Counted from the stretch's first letter, positions 52,292 through 61,483 are shown. The stretch: 64,000 nt of DNA from Sphingosinicellaceae bacterium (GCA_019285715.1 CP079108.1:1069001-1133000), one strand, 5' to 3'. Notes: generated by a model not told the origin, from the sequence alone. Program-made: numbers and translations.

Positions 52292-53020
52292 TCATGCGAT
52301 CGTCGACCAACGGGTTATTGAATCTGGGAGGTGATCGAGCGCGAATGCCTCGATCTGCCTGTCAAAACCGGTCAGGATGAACACGCCGACCATCAGCAGG
52401 AGCACGCCAAGCACGATCTTGCCCCGGCCTCCGGTCGCCATCATCCTCCCGCGCCATTTTACAAGCGCACCGCGCGCGGCGAACGCGATGACAAGCAGTA
52501 CTGACGAAATGCCGAACCCGAACGCGGTCATAACCAGCGCCACCTCCGCCAGATTCTTGCCCTCCGCCGCCAAGGCGATTGCGGCACCTAGCGTCGGACC
52601 GACGCAAGGAGCCCAGACGACGCCCAGCAAAGCGCCTACGGCTGCCTGACCCCAAAGTCCGGCACGTGCGCCGAGCGCAGACTGGCGACTGCTTGCCCAG
52701 GCCGCAAGCGGAGTGGCGATGCGGGCAAGAAGGTCCTGGAGCGCTGGAACCAGCAGGACGATGCCCGCGACGCAAAGCACTACAGCGCCCGCCGCGCGCA
52801 CCACTAGCGTATCGAGCCCGAGGGCCTGACCGAACGCAGCGACGGCGAAGCCGGTGATCGTGAATGAGACCACGAGCCCCGCCGCCAGCGCCAATGGCGC
52901 GAAGCGATGTCGCTGTGCTGCCGATGCCAGCACGATCGGAACCAGCGGCAGGACACACGGCGAGAGTATGGTGAGCGCGCCCGCCGCAAAAGCGAGCGCA
53001 GGATTGAGTGCCGAAGCCAT
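52292..53020 (-). CDS. ccdA: CcdA/DsbD-type transmembrane thiol electron carrier
   Basis: A 242-aa six-helix membrane protein that moves reducing equivalents from cytoplasmic thioredoxin to the periplasm. The redox Cys pair lies in the pseudo-symmetric motifs SPCVLPLVPIV and WAPCVGPTLGAAI. It is followed on the transcript by nothing close, and preceded (9 bases) by the gene for an exported thioredoxin, its likely partner. Targets may be cytochrome c maturation or peptide methionine repair. Confidence 0.9.
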   Translation of the reverse strand: MASALNPALAFAAGALTILSPCVLPLVPIVLASAAQRHRFAPLALAAGLVVSFTITGFAVAAFGQALGLDTLVVRAAGAVVLCVAGIVLLVPALQDLLARIATPLAAWASSRQSALGARAGLWGQAAVGALLGVVWAPCVGPTLGAAIALAAEGKNLAEVALVMTAFGFGISSVLLVIAFAARGALVKWRGRMMATGGRGKIVLGVLLLMVGVFILTGFDRQIEAFALDHLPDSITRWSTIA

Positions 53021-53029
53021 TGCAACGGT

Positions 53030-53443
53030 TCAGGCGATGGCGCTGCTGATGACGGCTGAGACCTTGATGTCGTCAGTGTCGTGGGCAATGCGGCCGGTTT
53101 CGCGCTTGCCGTGGAAGGCAATCAACGTCGACTGCATGGTCGCGCCAAACTTCTGCCACAGGGGCTTCTGCGTGTCATAATCAATGCGAAAGACTTGCAT
53201 GTTGCGGTAAGCCGGTTCTGCCGTCACGCGCGCGATCGTCTTGGCCTGTTCTCGACACACCGGGCACCACGGTGCATGCACCCACACCAAAATTGGCTTT
53301 CCAGCCTTTTGCGCGGCGTCGAACGCGGCCTGATCATACGGCTGAACCACCGGGGCGGCAGCGGCTGCCGGCGTCGCGATGGCGGCGGGAACCGCCGTGC
53401 CGAACGCGGCGAGCACGGCAAAAACGGATGGGGCGTAGCGCAT
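53030..53443 (-). CDS. Exported thioredoxin-fold protein
   Basis: A 137-aa protein with an N-terminal signal peptide (MRYAPSVFAVLAAFGTAVPA, Ala-rich) and a thioredoxin domain with the active site WCPVC (APWCPVCREQAKTI). It should act in the periplasm and be reduced by the CcdA encoded 9 bases downstream. The cis-Pro loop is altered (ATMQSTLIAF, Ser-Thr instead of Thr-Pro), which is unusual. GGAG precedes the ATG at 53443. Confidence 0.88.
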   Translation of the reverse strand: MRYAPSVFAVLAAFGTAVPAAIATPAAAAAPVVQPYDQAAFDAAQKAGKPILVWVHAPWCPVCREQAKTIARVTAEPAYRNMQVFRIDYDTQKPLWQKFGATMQSTLIAFHGKRETGRIAHDTDDIKVSAVISSAIA

Positions 53444-53581
53444 GGAGGTCTCCTAGTTCAAAGCCTTTGTCCTACGCGGGGAGACTGGGTGTGGTTACAA
53501 AAGGGCGATTATGCACTTGACATACCACGCGCCCGGAGGGGTTGGCGGCGCGTTAGAAAGCCAACACGTGTGGAGGTGTGA

Positions 53582-53812
53582 ATGCGCTCGGTTGCGGTAG
53601 CAGTTTTCGCGGGGCTGGCTCTGGTTTCGGCGGCGATCTACCTTAAACCGCAGCCGCGTTTTGCAGCGCTGCCCATCCCTTCAGCGGTAGGGAGACTGGA
53701 CACGATTACGGGAGAGATGATTGTGTGTAGCGGTGGAGGGTGCGCTACGATCCGAAGCGCGACCGTGAACCCGCTCGACGTTTTGGACGCTCCAGCCAGA
53801 GGCGGTGACTAA
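53582..53812 (+). CDS. Small exported hypothetical protein
   Basis: A 76-aa protein. The N-terminal hydrophobic stretch (AVAVFAGLALVSAAIYL) is a signal peptide or anchor. A core GRLDTITGEMIVCSGGGCATIR with two Cys follows, a pattern I associate with small sphingomonad proteins. Function unknown. GGAGG lies 5 bases before the ATG. Confidence 0.65.
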   Translation: MRSVAVAVFAGLALVSAAIYLKPQPRFAALPIPSAVGRLDTITGEMIVCSGGGCATIRSATVNPLDVLDAPARGGD

Positions 53813-53839
53813 GGTCCACCAATACGCTACGAGGTAGCC

Positions 53840-53974
53840 ATGCCAGACACCGACGAACTGCCACCTGAGGAAGCCGCAAAGCGGCGTGACGAGGTTGTGA
53901 GGCGCATGCTTGCCACGCCGCCACAGCCGCGGAAAAATTCGCATCCGGACGCAAAACGCGTTTTAGCGAGTTAG
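53840..53974 (+). CDS. Small highly charged protein, 44 aa
   Basis: GAGG lies 5 bases before the ATG at 53840. The reading frame gives MPDTDELPPEEAAKRRDEVV and a basic Pro-rich tail, ending at TAG 53974. Similar short PPEEAxKRRDxVxRRML proteins occur in many sphingomonads and phages, possibly as antitoxin-like or DNA-binding accessory peptides. It starts 28 bases after the previous small gene, so the two may be co-transcribed. Confidence 0.6.
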   Translation: MPDTDELPPEEAAKRRDEVVRRMLATPPQPRKNSHPDAKRVLAS

Positions 53975-54187
53975 GCCGCTAACGTTATCATTCACTGCTA
54001 ACGCCGCCATTATGGTTTTTGTCGGTGTCAACCGTCTTAAGCGCGTTGGGCGAAAAACGGGTGATTAAGTGAGCGCTGGCGTTTCTGCCGCGTTATATAC
54101 CCCGTGCTGAGAGCGATGAAAAACAGCGCACCTGCCCGCAAGGGTCCCTGGAGGGAGAAATAGGTTTTCGTGAGGACCTCGGTCCGG

Positions 54188-54216
54188 AAATAGCCCCTAC
54201 CGGGGCTATTTCTTTT
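54188..54216 (+). terminator. Rho-independent terminator (plus strand)
   Basis: AAATAGCCCC-TACC-GGGGCTATTT followed by CTTTTT. A strong hairpin with T-run, oriented for plus-strand transcripts from the small genes at 53.6-54.0 kb. It overlaps the last codons of the minus-strand gene at 54206. Confidence 0.8.
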
Positions 54217-54688
54217 TCCAGTCAATAACTTGGCCTTCTGCAGTGCATCGTATGACATCGCAGAACGAAGCCTTGGGCATGAAAACTGCACTAGGTCGAA
54301 CGTGGGCACTCAGCACTTGGAGCTTGACGTCGTACTTAGGGCTGTTGCTCTTTCTGGCGATAAACGCGACGTGGTAGACGCCCGGTCCGTTTGGTTCCGC
54401 CAGCTTCAAAACGAGGTTCACGCCTTTTTTGTATATGTCGCCTCCGGACGCGTCATTGATGGATTTTGGCAACTCTTGAGAGTGTGAGTATCTGATAGGG
54501 CAAAACGTGCGTGGCGTTTTGCCGTCCATAAATCTTAGGTCAGCCGGATCGCCGATCTTGCACTCCATAGCAAAAACGTGCGCGCCAAAGGCAACGCGCA
54601 CTCTCATGCCATCCACGATCATCGTGAACGCGGAAAGGTGGTGAAAGGTGTATTCGACACCTCGGTAGGTCCGCTTTTCCCAAGACAC
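54206..54688 (-). CDS. Hypothetical protein, 160 aa
   Basis: A soluble protein with beta-rich composition (RVAFGAHVFAMECKIGDPADLRFMDG, VYHVAFIARKSN) and a Lys-rich C-terminus. Low GC and the surroundings suggest mobile or phage-derived DNA. I recognise no domain. The start is GTG at 54688. The gene's 3' end carries the terminator hairpin. Confidence 0.6.
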   Translation of the reverse strand: MSWEKRTYRGVEYTFHHLSAFTMIVDGMRVRVAFGAHVFAMECKIGDPADLRFMDGKTPRTFCPIRYSHSQELPKSINDASGGDIYKKGVNLVLKLAEPNGPGVYHVAFIARKSNSPKYDVKLQVLSAHVRPSAVFMPKASFCDVIRCTAEGQVIDWKKK

Positions 54689-54768
54689 GAGATGCTCGAC
54701 TTTCTTCGTAAAACCGCATAACCAAGTTGGCCGGGGAGAATGGTGTTCTCCCCGGCCCGTTTGGTGCC

Positions 54769-55350
54769 CTACTCGGCACCTGCGAACATAGAAGGTGTTG
54801 TCGCACTCTCTATGCCCGGTTGAACTAAGGTGGTTCGTTCATTCGTGCCTCCATCGCTTAAAGAAGGGGTGGCCTGTTGGCTTGTCGGCTTCGGTGCCGC
54901 CCCTTCGTCTTCAGAAACAATCCATCCGCCCCCTCGCTTGCCAACGGATGAAGTGCGCGGGTCGCGGCTCAAATAGCCTGCAAGGTTCGATTTTTGATCG
55001 GCCCCGCCAACCGTCAGTCCCGCCGCCATAACCCCGTCAAGAAGATCCCCGATCTGCACCGGGTGTCCCGCGCGATGGATAATCGCGATGCACTCATCAA
55101 CGAGCGTGCGCGCCATCGTGCCGGGCTGAGAGGACCATTTTCTCTTCTTCTTCCCGACTTGTTCTACTTCGTTCTGGGCAACGGGTTGCACAGCGCTCCC
55201 GCCGGCGTAACGGGCAAACGTTGCGAGAAACGAAGCTAGCTCCATAGCCTCCCTCTCCGCCTGTTCCATGCGTGATCGAGCATTCGAGGCTGCCAGTTGG
55301 GCAGCGCTAAGATCGCTTTGAGCACGGGCAATAATATCGTCTGCGTTCAT
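54769..55350 (-). CDS. HARE-HTH-like DNA-binding protein
   Basis: About 193 aa. An N-terminal coiled coil (DIIARAQSDLSAAQLAASNARSRMEQAEREA) leads to a winged helix of the HB1/HARE-HTH type (MARTLVDECIAIIHRAGHPVQIGDLLDGVMAAG, then GGADQKSNLAGYLSRDPR), a fold linked to sensing modified DNA in other contexts. The C-terminus is disordered. GGGAG lies before paired ATGs (55356/55350); I use the second, with better spacing. It lies next to a truncated transposase, in accessory DNA. Confidence 0.7.
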   Translation of the reverse strand: MNADDIIARAQSDLSAAQLAASNARSRMEQAEREAMELASFLATFARYAGGSAVQPVAQNEVEQVGKKKRKWSSQPGTMARTLVDECIAIIHRAGHPVQIGDLLDGVMAAGLTVGGADQKSNLAGYLSRDPRTSSVGKRGGGWIVSEDEGAAPKPTSQQATPSLSDGGTNERTTLVQPGIESATTPSMFAGAE

Positions 55351-55559
55351 GTCCATCTCCCAACACGTGTTGGGAGGTGCATACGTCAATGCTGGCGTAA
55401 ATCCAAGCTCGCCCAACGTCAATATAATCAAGACGAGCAAAACGAATGGCTTAGCAGTCATTAAAGAACAAAACCGGACATCAAGTCCGGCACGTCTCGT
55501 TACAATGTTGCCATTACGTTCGCCACCGTTGGTTGCGAGGGCGCTTAGCCGGACGCGCT

Positions 55560-56113
55560 TTAAGCTGCGAGTCGGTCAGGTCGCTGATATGTAATCCGCT
55601 TGCCGACGACGCCCCGGATAGCGATGACGGCGCGCGTTGCATCGTCGGTGCCGAGCGCGATGCGGTTGCTGTAGCGGAAGTCGAACTCGGCGAGGTAGCG
55701 GTGCAGGTGCTGCTCGCCGCAATGCTGGTAGATGCCGCGCATCCCGCGCTTGAAGATGCTGAAATAGCCTTCAACGGTGTTGGTGAATACGTCGCCGCGG
55801 ACATACTCGTCGGCACCGTGCATGACCGTCTCGTGGCTGGCGAACGAAGCGCCGATGCCGGTGTAGAGGTTGCTCTCGTCTGTCATCAAGCGGGCTTCGC
55901 GGCTGATGTTGGCGTGGATGATCGGGAATATCTGGGTAGCGGTCAGCGATACGTCGGTGAACGAGCGCACGGTGCCGGTGTTGCGGTCAACGAGGCTTAG
56001 CACCTTCATCTTGTGGCCCGCGCCGCGCTTCGTCGGCTTGCCCTTGATGCGGCCGATGTAAGCCTCGTCAGCCTCAACCACGCCGTCACTGCGCGGCTCA
56101 AGCGGGAAATGCT
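55560..56113 (-). pseudogene. ISXO2/IS1595-family transposase, 5'-truncated
   Basis: The C-terminal domain of an ISXO2-like DDE transposase: VVEADEAYIGRIKGKPTKRG (first Asp region), LMTDESNLYTGIGASFASHETV (second Asp) and NTVEGYFSIFKRGMRGIYQHC (Glu block). The N-terminal zinc-ribbon half is missing; the frame can be followed upstream only to about 56113 before unrelated sequence begins. It is a dead fragment. Confidence 0.85.
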
Positions 56114-56300
56114 CCTCTATTGCAGTTGCACGCGATCATCATTGCAGGCCGCTGCAGCTAGGCGCTCGAGCCCGGTCATCGTCGATCCATCGGAGGAGGG
56201 CCGCGCGACTTGCACGTTTTCTCCGCACCTTCAGCCGCTGCCCGCCTCGCAACGTTCGGTTTGGGCGATCGGGCCGGCCTACCGACAGTGCCGCTGCGGC

Positions 56301-57635
56301 TCAATCCCGTCGGTCACGGAGCGCATCGCGGGCCGTACTCAATCGGATGGTGGTGCGCATCACCTCGCCCCGGAGCGCCGTAGCGGCCGCGGACCGTCGG
56401 TCCGCTGCGCCACGCGAATTTCCATAGGGCTCCGCGACGAGTTCCTCCACTTTCCGCCAACCTCCGGTAGCAGCGATTGCGCAGTCGGCGAGCCTTCTGG
56501 CGTCCGATTTGCCCAATTCGGCCCTTATGACAGTGGCGAGCTCGAAGAACTCCACGACGTCGTCGTCGCCCAACTGGAGGTGGTCTTCCGCCGGCCGGGC
56601 CAGCAGCGCGGTGCCGATCGCGACGCAGCCCTCGATCGAACGCTCGACATGCCCCACCCGGGCGAACCCAAGTGTCGCTTCGTGCGTGCTGACGAACTCC
56701 TGAAGCGATGTCCGGGTGGCTACGATGTCACGGGCCAGTACCGCAGTGGCGATGGCCTCGCCGCCGTCGCGATCGGTGCTGGCGAGCCTGAGCGCACGGA
56801 TGATGCCGGAGCCGTCCGCGACCGCCGCCACGACGTCCTGGACCGTTCCGGGTGTCGCGCCGCGTTGCGCATCGACGAACTTCTGGGTCAGGCCGCCGGG
56901 CGGCGGCCTGGAGTAACGTGGCAGTTCGACCACCGGCCTGACCGTGAAACCAGGATGACGGACAATGGCCTCGTCCGAACTCCGGCACGCCCGGGCCAGC
57001 TGCAGGTTCCAGACGAGGATCCTATCGAACTCCGCCTCGCCCATGGCGCCGGTACCTGAGAACGCATTCATCGTCGCGACATGGATCACGAGTAGCAGGC
57101 GCAGGCGGTCGTTCCCAACGAAAGGACTGAATTCGCCGTCGAGCTGCATGACGTAATCGAAAGCGGCAACGTCGGCTTGGAAGTCGATCGCCCCGACGAC
57201 CTTCATGTAATCGTCGCTGTCTCGGTATTGGTCGGACCCGAGCTGTTGATCCATGTGGTAGAACTCATGGGCGAGGAACATGACGATCAGGAGGTCGAGG
57301 ACCTGCGCCACGCGTCCGGTGTCGAGCTGCCCGACGACCCTAGTCATCTCCGCGTCCCGCGGATCGCCGATCTGGGTCACCACATATGCCAGTAGGCCAC
57401 CGAACGATGAAGCATCGACGACCAGCGTCTGCTCGACACGGCGCAGTTCGAAGGCTTGGACACCCGACCTGAAGTCGATTGTCCAGGGGGAAAGGGCCTG
57501 CCCCCTTATGGCATTGGTGATGGCAGAACGGGCATCACCGCCCCTTGCCCGCGGCACTGCCGCCAACGCCGCTACGCAGCGTGGAAAACGTGCCTTGGCG
57601 ATGGCGAGCAGGTCGACCTGGTCAATTGGGGTCAT
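56301..57635 (-). CDS. Hypothetical protein with HExxH metallopeptidase motif
   Basis: A 444-aa protein (ATG 57635). A hydrophobic helix runs into the zinc motif: LLIVMFLAHEFYHMDQQ. About 30 residues later AIDFQADVAAFDYV resembles the third-ligand helix of gluzincin-like peptidases, where ExxAD is usual (here D-F-Q-A-D). Arrangements of this kind occur in U49/Lit-like and phage-exclusion peptidases. The rest of the protein is unfamiliar: a helical C-terminal half with Arg-rich ends. It overlaps the upstream gene's stop by 14 bases. A protease-based defence or toxin role is a hypothesis. Confidence 0.7.
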   Translation of the reverse strand: MTPIDQVDLLAIAKARFPRCVAALAAVPRARGGDARSAITNAIRGQALSPWTIDFRSGVQAFELRRVEQTLVVDASSFGGLLAYVVTQIGDPRDAEMTRVVGQLDTGRVAQVLDLLIVMFLAHEFYHMDQQLGSDQYRDSDDYMKVVGAIDFQADVAAFDYVMQLDGEFSPFVGNDRLRLLLVIHVATMNAFSGTGAMGEAEFDRILVWNLQLARACRSSDEAIVRHPGFTVRPVVELPRYSRPPPGGLTQKFVDAQRGATPGTVQDVVAAVADGSGIIRALRLASTDRDGGEAIATAVLARDIVATRTSLQEFVSTHEATLGFARVGHVERSIEGCVAIGTALLARPAEDHLQLGDDDVVEFFELATVIRAELGKSDARRLADCAIAATGGWRKVEELVAEPYGNSRGAADRRSAAATALRGEVMRTTIRLSTARDALRDRRD

Positions 57636-58419
57636 CGCCACCCCGCTGGTCGTCCATCCTGAGGCGCTGGCCGATGGAGCGTCTCGCAAGCAGATTCGAC
57701 GCAGACCATCCGAGCTGCAGTTCGCCGAGTGCCATGGCGATAATATCAGGCGCCATGTGCCTCAGCCACGGCAGTTCCAACTCGACATGGAGCCTCGCAC
57801 CGCCCCTATGCGTGCGGCTGGCACGTCGCGCCGCATTTCGACTGTGGAAACCGCTGACGAGTTCCGCCGACCGCTTGACCGACCGGTCCTCCAAAGAGAG
57901 GAAGGTCTTTCCGGACGTCGTTCCCGGCAGTCTCCAATCCGGGTGCGGGGGCGGCACGACGACCGCGCCGAGACCGGCCAGTTCGAACCGGAGTCCTTCG
58001 GCGCTCGACGGTATCCGTGCGATGACCGCCGTCGGCCTGCCCTGGTCGAAGTCGCAGCAGGCGATCTGGCAGACGGCCAGCGCGATCATGTCACGGGACA
58101 GCGACGGCCGGTATCCACGGAAGTCGGCATCGCATGCCACTCCATCGATCATGATCAGTTGGTGTGAGGCACGCGGCGATCCGTCCTGCGGTGCATCGAA
58201 GCAGTTCGCGAACACCGAAGCCGCGACGCCCCGCGAACTTCCGCCGCCCTTCGAGTAGCGAGCCGAGAGGAGCAACTCGGGCACCTTACTCGAAGTCTGC
58301 GGATGCTGCAGTCGGTCTATCTCCACGCACGGGGAGACGGAGCCCTTCAGAAATGCCAGCGTCTGCGGCCAGTCGTCGACCGTCCCTGAAATCTTCACCT
58401 GTCTAACCAGCTCGAGCAT
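57622..58419 (-). CDS. Hypothetical protein, partner of the HExxH protein
   Basis: A 265-aa protein (ATG 58419; an ATG at 58455 adds 12 residues). It is soluble and rich in beta-strand patterns (LIMIDGVACDADFRGYRPSLSRDMIALAVCQIACCDF). I recognise no domain. It is the first gene of a two-gene operon with the HExxH protein, overlapping it by 14 bases, and is divergent from the HTH gene at 58606. It could be the specificity or immunity partner. Confidence 0.65.
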   Translation of the reverse strand: MLELVRQVKISGTVDDWPQTLAFLKGSVSPCVEIDRLQHPQTSSKVPELLLSARYSKGGGSSRGVAASVFANCFDAPQDGSPRASHQLIMIDGVACDADFRGYRPSLSRDMIALAVCQIACCDFDQGRPTAVIARIPSSAEGLRFELAGLGAVVVPPPHPDWRLPGTTSGKTFLSLEDRSVKRSAELVSGFHSRNAARRASRTHRGGARLHVELELPWLRHMAPDIIAMALGELQLGWSASNLLARRSIGQRLRMDDQRGGDDPN

Positions 58420-58605
58420 GTTCAATGGCTCCGTGTTCTGCAATAACAATTGCACAACGGGAATCTTCGTGCAATAGGATCATTAACGCACTTTATGCAT
58501 TGAGCCTTCCGCGATGCGTGTTAGTCTGCGAAAGAGGTTTCCGTTCGACCCAGGCGGAGATTTCGCTTGCCGGTATCCGCCGGCACCCAGGAGATTGGAG
58601 AATCT

Positions 58606-58959
58606 ATGTCGAACCACGCCCATGCTCTGGCGACCACGCTGCGGGATTCCGGTCTGGTCGGTGATCTCGAGGTTCGGTTGAAGGTGATCGAGTCCAGCAA
58701 GTTGCGTATCATCGAAGCGGTGATCGACGTCATCAAGTCGCTCGATGAGGGAAAGCGCGAGAGTTGGCGTTCGATTATACTCGCCGCCGGCGAAGGTGGG
58801 GTCACCGACGACCAGCTACATCGAGAACTCGGTGCCTCGATGTCGACGATACACCGTTGGCGAAACGACGACGTGGCTCCCCGGGAAGGCACGCGACGGC
58901 TCATGAAGCGTGCCATCGTCGAACTCGCGGAAGCGCGGATCAAGGAATTCGCCGATTGA
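58606..58959 (+). CDS. Small HTH regulator, divergent from the HExxH operon
   Basis: A 117-aa protein. The helix-turn-helix is GGVTDDQLHRELGASMSTIHRWRNDDVAPREGTRRLM, with a helical N-terminal dimerisation region (DLEVRLKVIESSKLRIIEAVIDVIKSL). GGAG lies 6 bases before the ATG at 58606. It is divergent from the HExxH two-gene operon, with a 186-base spacer that contains AT-rich GTGCAATAGGATCATTAACGC, so it likely represses that operon and itself. Confidence 0.75.
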   Translation: MSNHAHALATTLRDSGLVGDLEVRLKVIESSKLRIIEAVIDVIKSLDEGKRESWRSIILAAGEGGVTDDQLHRELGASMSTIHRWRNDDVAPREGTRRLMKRAIVELAEARIKEFAD

Positions 58960-59463
58960 CGCTGTCTCGACGAGGATGACCGGGTCGATCGGGACCTGGT
59001 CATCCCGAGAGCAAAGCCGGGACGTAAGGCCAAGCCTGCGCGGTCGCTACGTGCCGTTCCGAGGTGCCGTGCGAATACGGCGGTTCCGACGGGCGGATTG
59101 GTGCACTTCGAGCCGGTGTCTTCTTCGTGTGCGGCCCGGCTGGGCGATTTTCGCGGCTTCTTTCCGAGGTCTGCCGGCGCTCTTCCCAAGCAGGTATCAT
59201 GAGAGCGTCAGCGGGCTGCTGGAATGCGTCGAAGAAGCTGGTGTCCGCGACCTCTTCGACCAGCGGTCACTGCTCAACGACCTAATACTGCGGCATGGCC
59301 GTGCAGACTAATGCGGTTCAGGAGCTCGGTCGCGAAACGAGTTCTACAGCGGTCAAATCCTGTCCCCGCAACCAAACATCGATTTTCGAGTCCGTGCAGG
59401 AAGTCCCTTTAGGGGGCTTTTTTTGTTTATTTGTCTCGCTTTGTCCAGCTTCCGAATTGTGTC
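58960..59463. other. Region after the HTH gene, up to the IS66 insertion
   Basis: A plus-strand frame ending at 59311 closes with SGLLECVEEAGVRDLFDQRSLLNDLILRHG, which looks like genuine protein sequence, but its N-terminal part is Arg-rich and shadow-like, and no start is convincing. The terminator at 59401 suggests a plus-strand transcript passes through here. It may be a decayed gene. Confidence 0.35.
59401..59424 (+). terminator. Rho-independent terminator
   Basis: AAGTCCC-TTTA-GGGGGCTT followed by seven T. Strong and clearly plus-strand, 440 bases after the HTH gene stop. Confidence 0.8.
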
Positions 59464-59471
59464 GCCGGATT
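59464..59471. repeat. IS66 target-site duplication, left copy
   Basis: GCCGGATT, repeated exactly at 62000-62007 on the other side of the element. Eight bases is the usual IS66 duplication length. Confidence 0.9.
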
Positions 59472-59487
59472 GTAAGCGTCAGCCGAT

Positions 59488-61053
59488 CTACGCAGCGATC
59501 GCGAGAGTGGCGGGCTTCCGCCAGTTCCAGGGCATCAACGGGTCGAGGTCAAGCTGGCTGCGGCCGCGTGCGAGCTGGTCGAGAACGTCGGCGAGCCAGG
59601 CTTCCGTGTCGATGCCGTTGAGCCGGGCGGTTTCGAGTGCGGTGTAGACGATGGCAGCGCGTTCGCCGCCCTTGTCGGAGCCGAGGAACAGGAAGTTTTT
59701 GCGCGTGACGGCGATGCCGCGGAGGGCGCGCTCGGCGGCATTGTTGTCGATGGCGAGGCGGCCGTCGACTGTGAACCGGGCAAGCGCGGCCCAGCGGCCG
59801 AGGGCATACTGCAGTGCCTTGGCCAGCTCGTTCTTTCCCGACAGGCGCCGACGCTCGGTCTCCATCCAGGTGCGCAGATCGGCGAGTAACGGCGCGGAGC
59901 GCTCGACACGGACGGCTCCGCGTCGCTCGGGCGGCAGGCCGTTGATGTCGCGCTCGATGTCATAGAGCGCGCCGATGCGGCGCAGTCCCTCGGCGGCGAT
60001 CGGCGAGCTGGTCTTCTGGTGGACGTCGTAGAGCTTGCGCCGGGCATGCGCCCAGCACGCGGCATGAACGATGCGCTGTCCTTGTTGTCCCGGAGGTGCC
60101 TTCGAGCGGGTCAGCGCCTCGTAGCCGGCGTAGCCGTCGGCGTGGATATAGCCGGCAAAGTTGGTCAGGTGCTCGGCTGGCCGCTCGCCCTTGCGGTCCT
60201 GGCTGTACCGGTAGAGCGCCATGGGTGGCCGATCGCCCGCCCAGGGTCGTTCGTCGACGACATAGGTCCAGATGCGCCCGGTCTTTGTTCGCCGGTTCCC
60301 GGGTGCCAGCACGCCGATCGGGGTGTCATCGGTAAAGATCACCGGTGCGGCCATGACGTGGCGGCCGATGGCCTCCGCGACCGGAGCCAGCCACCAGGCG
60401 GCGCGCCCGACCCAGTCGCACAGCGTCGCCCGGTCGATATCGACGCCGCCGCGCGCGATGATCCCGGCCTGGCGGTAGAGCGGCAGGCCGTCGATGTATT
60501 TACCCACGACGACATTGGCGATCAGCGCCGGACCCGGGCGGCCCTTGTCGATCGGCAGGTCGGGGGCCGGTGCCTGGATGATCGTCTCGCACGACCGGCA
60601 GCTCAGCCGCGGGCGGATATGGCGGATGACCTTCAACTGCGCCGGGATGCGTTCGAGGACCTCGGTGACGTCCTCGCCGAGCTTCGACAGGCTGGTGCCG
60701 CCGCAGCCTGGGCAGGCGTCGCCGGGATGGTGCAGGACCTCCTCGCGCGGCAGATGCGTCGGCAACGGCCGGCGCACCGGATGCCGGCGGGTCGGCTCGC
60801 CCGACGCCGGTACAGCGACCGTGGCGACGCGTTCGGCTTCGCCCTCCTCGAGGTCCTCGAGAAGCAGCTCGAGCTGGGTGATCTCGGCGTTGAGCTTCTC
60901 CGACGACCGCCCGAAGCTCATCCGCCGCAGGACGGCCAGCTGGGCCTTGAGCTGTTCGATAATCAGCTTGGCGCCGGTCAACTCGGCGCGAGCGACCGCC
61001 AGCTCGGCCTTCAACCGGGCGACCTCGTCAGGGTCGGATACGGCGCTCGTCAC
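59488..61053 (-). CDS. tnpC: IS66 transposase TnpC
   Basis: The 521-aa IS66 transposase. A leucine-zipper-like N-terminus (VARLKAELAVARAELTGAKL) is followed by a zinc-finger region (CPGCGG and LSCRSCETIIQAP), and DDE core pieces FTDDTPIGVLAPG, YIHADGYAGYEAL and DNNAAERALRGIAVTRKNF. The C-terminal small domain (NGIDTEAWLADVLDQL) is present. It has full family length with no interruption. The stop lies in the left terminal repeat. Confidence 0.95.
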   Translation of the reverse strand: MTSAVSDPDEVARLKAELAVARAELTGAKLIIEQLKAQLAVLRRMSFGRSSEKLNAEITQLELLLEDLEEGEAERVATVAVPASGEPTRRHPVRRPLPTHLPREEVLHHPGDACPGCGGTSLSKLGEDVTEVLERIPAQLKVIRHIRPRLSCRSCETIIQAPAPDLPIDKGRPGPALIANVVVGKYIDGLPLYRQAGIIARGGVDIDRATLCDWVGRAAWWLAPVAEAIGRHVMAAPVIFTDDTPIGVLAPGNRRTKTGRIWTYVVDERPWAGDRPPMALYRYSQDRKGERPAEHLTNFAGYIHADGYAGYEALTRSKAPPGQQGQRIVHAACWAHARRKLYDVHQKTSSPIAAEGLRRIGALYDIERDINGLPPERRGAVRVERSAPLLADLRTWMETERRRLSGKNELAKALQYALGRWAALARFTVDGRLAIDNNAAERALRGIAVTRKNFLFLGSDKGGERAAIVYTALETARLNGIDTEAWLADVLDQLARGRSQLDLDPLMPWNWRKPATLAIAA

Positions 61054-61135
61054 GGGTGGATATTACACCGTGACCAGCCCTGCTGCGACGACGATCAATG
61101 CCGATCACGCATCCGAGTCACTATGTCGCGCCGTG

Positions 61136-61483
61136 TCAGGCGGCGACTTCGGGCCGCCAGCTCCGTTCGACATTGCGCCAGTCGATGCCCTCCAGCAGCA
61201 TCGACAGCTCCGCCGCCGACAGCCGCACCGAGCCGTCCTTCGCTGCCGGCCACAGGAAGCGGCCGCGCTCGAGGCGCTTGGCGAACAGGCACATGCCCTG
61301 GCCGTCCCACCAGATCGCCTTGACCAGATCACCGCGCTTGCCCCGGAAGACGAACAGCGCACCGTCGTGTGGATCGCGGCTGAGGACGGTCTGCACCTGC
61401 GCTGCCAGTCCGTCGAAGCCGCGCCGCATATCGGTTCGCCCGCACGCCAGATAGACGCGCATACCCGCCGGCAGCGCGATCAC
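61136..61483 (-). CDS. tnpB: IS66 accessory protein TnpB
   Basis: The 115-aa IS66 Orf2 protein. The family signature IALPAGMRVYLACGRTDMRRGFDGLAAQVQ and LFVFRGKRGDLVKAIWWDGQGMCLFAKRLERGRF is complete. Its function is not known, but it is required for IS66 transposition. The start overlaps the tnpA stop by 4 bases. Confidence 0.93.
   Translation of the reverse strand: MIALPAGMRVYLACGRTDMRRGFDGLAAQVQTVLSRDPHDGALFVFRGKRGDLVKAIWWDGQGMCLFAKRLERGRFLWPAAKDGSVRLSAAELSMLLEGIDWRNVERSWRPEVAA

Noticed and set aside
60019-61323. 434-codon plus-strand open frame inside IS66
   Set aside because: Shadow of tnpC and tnpB; no recognisable protein pattern.
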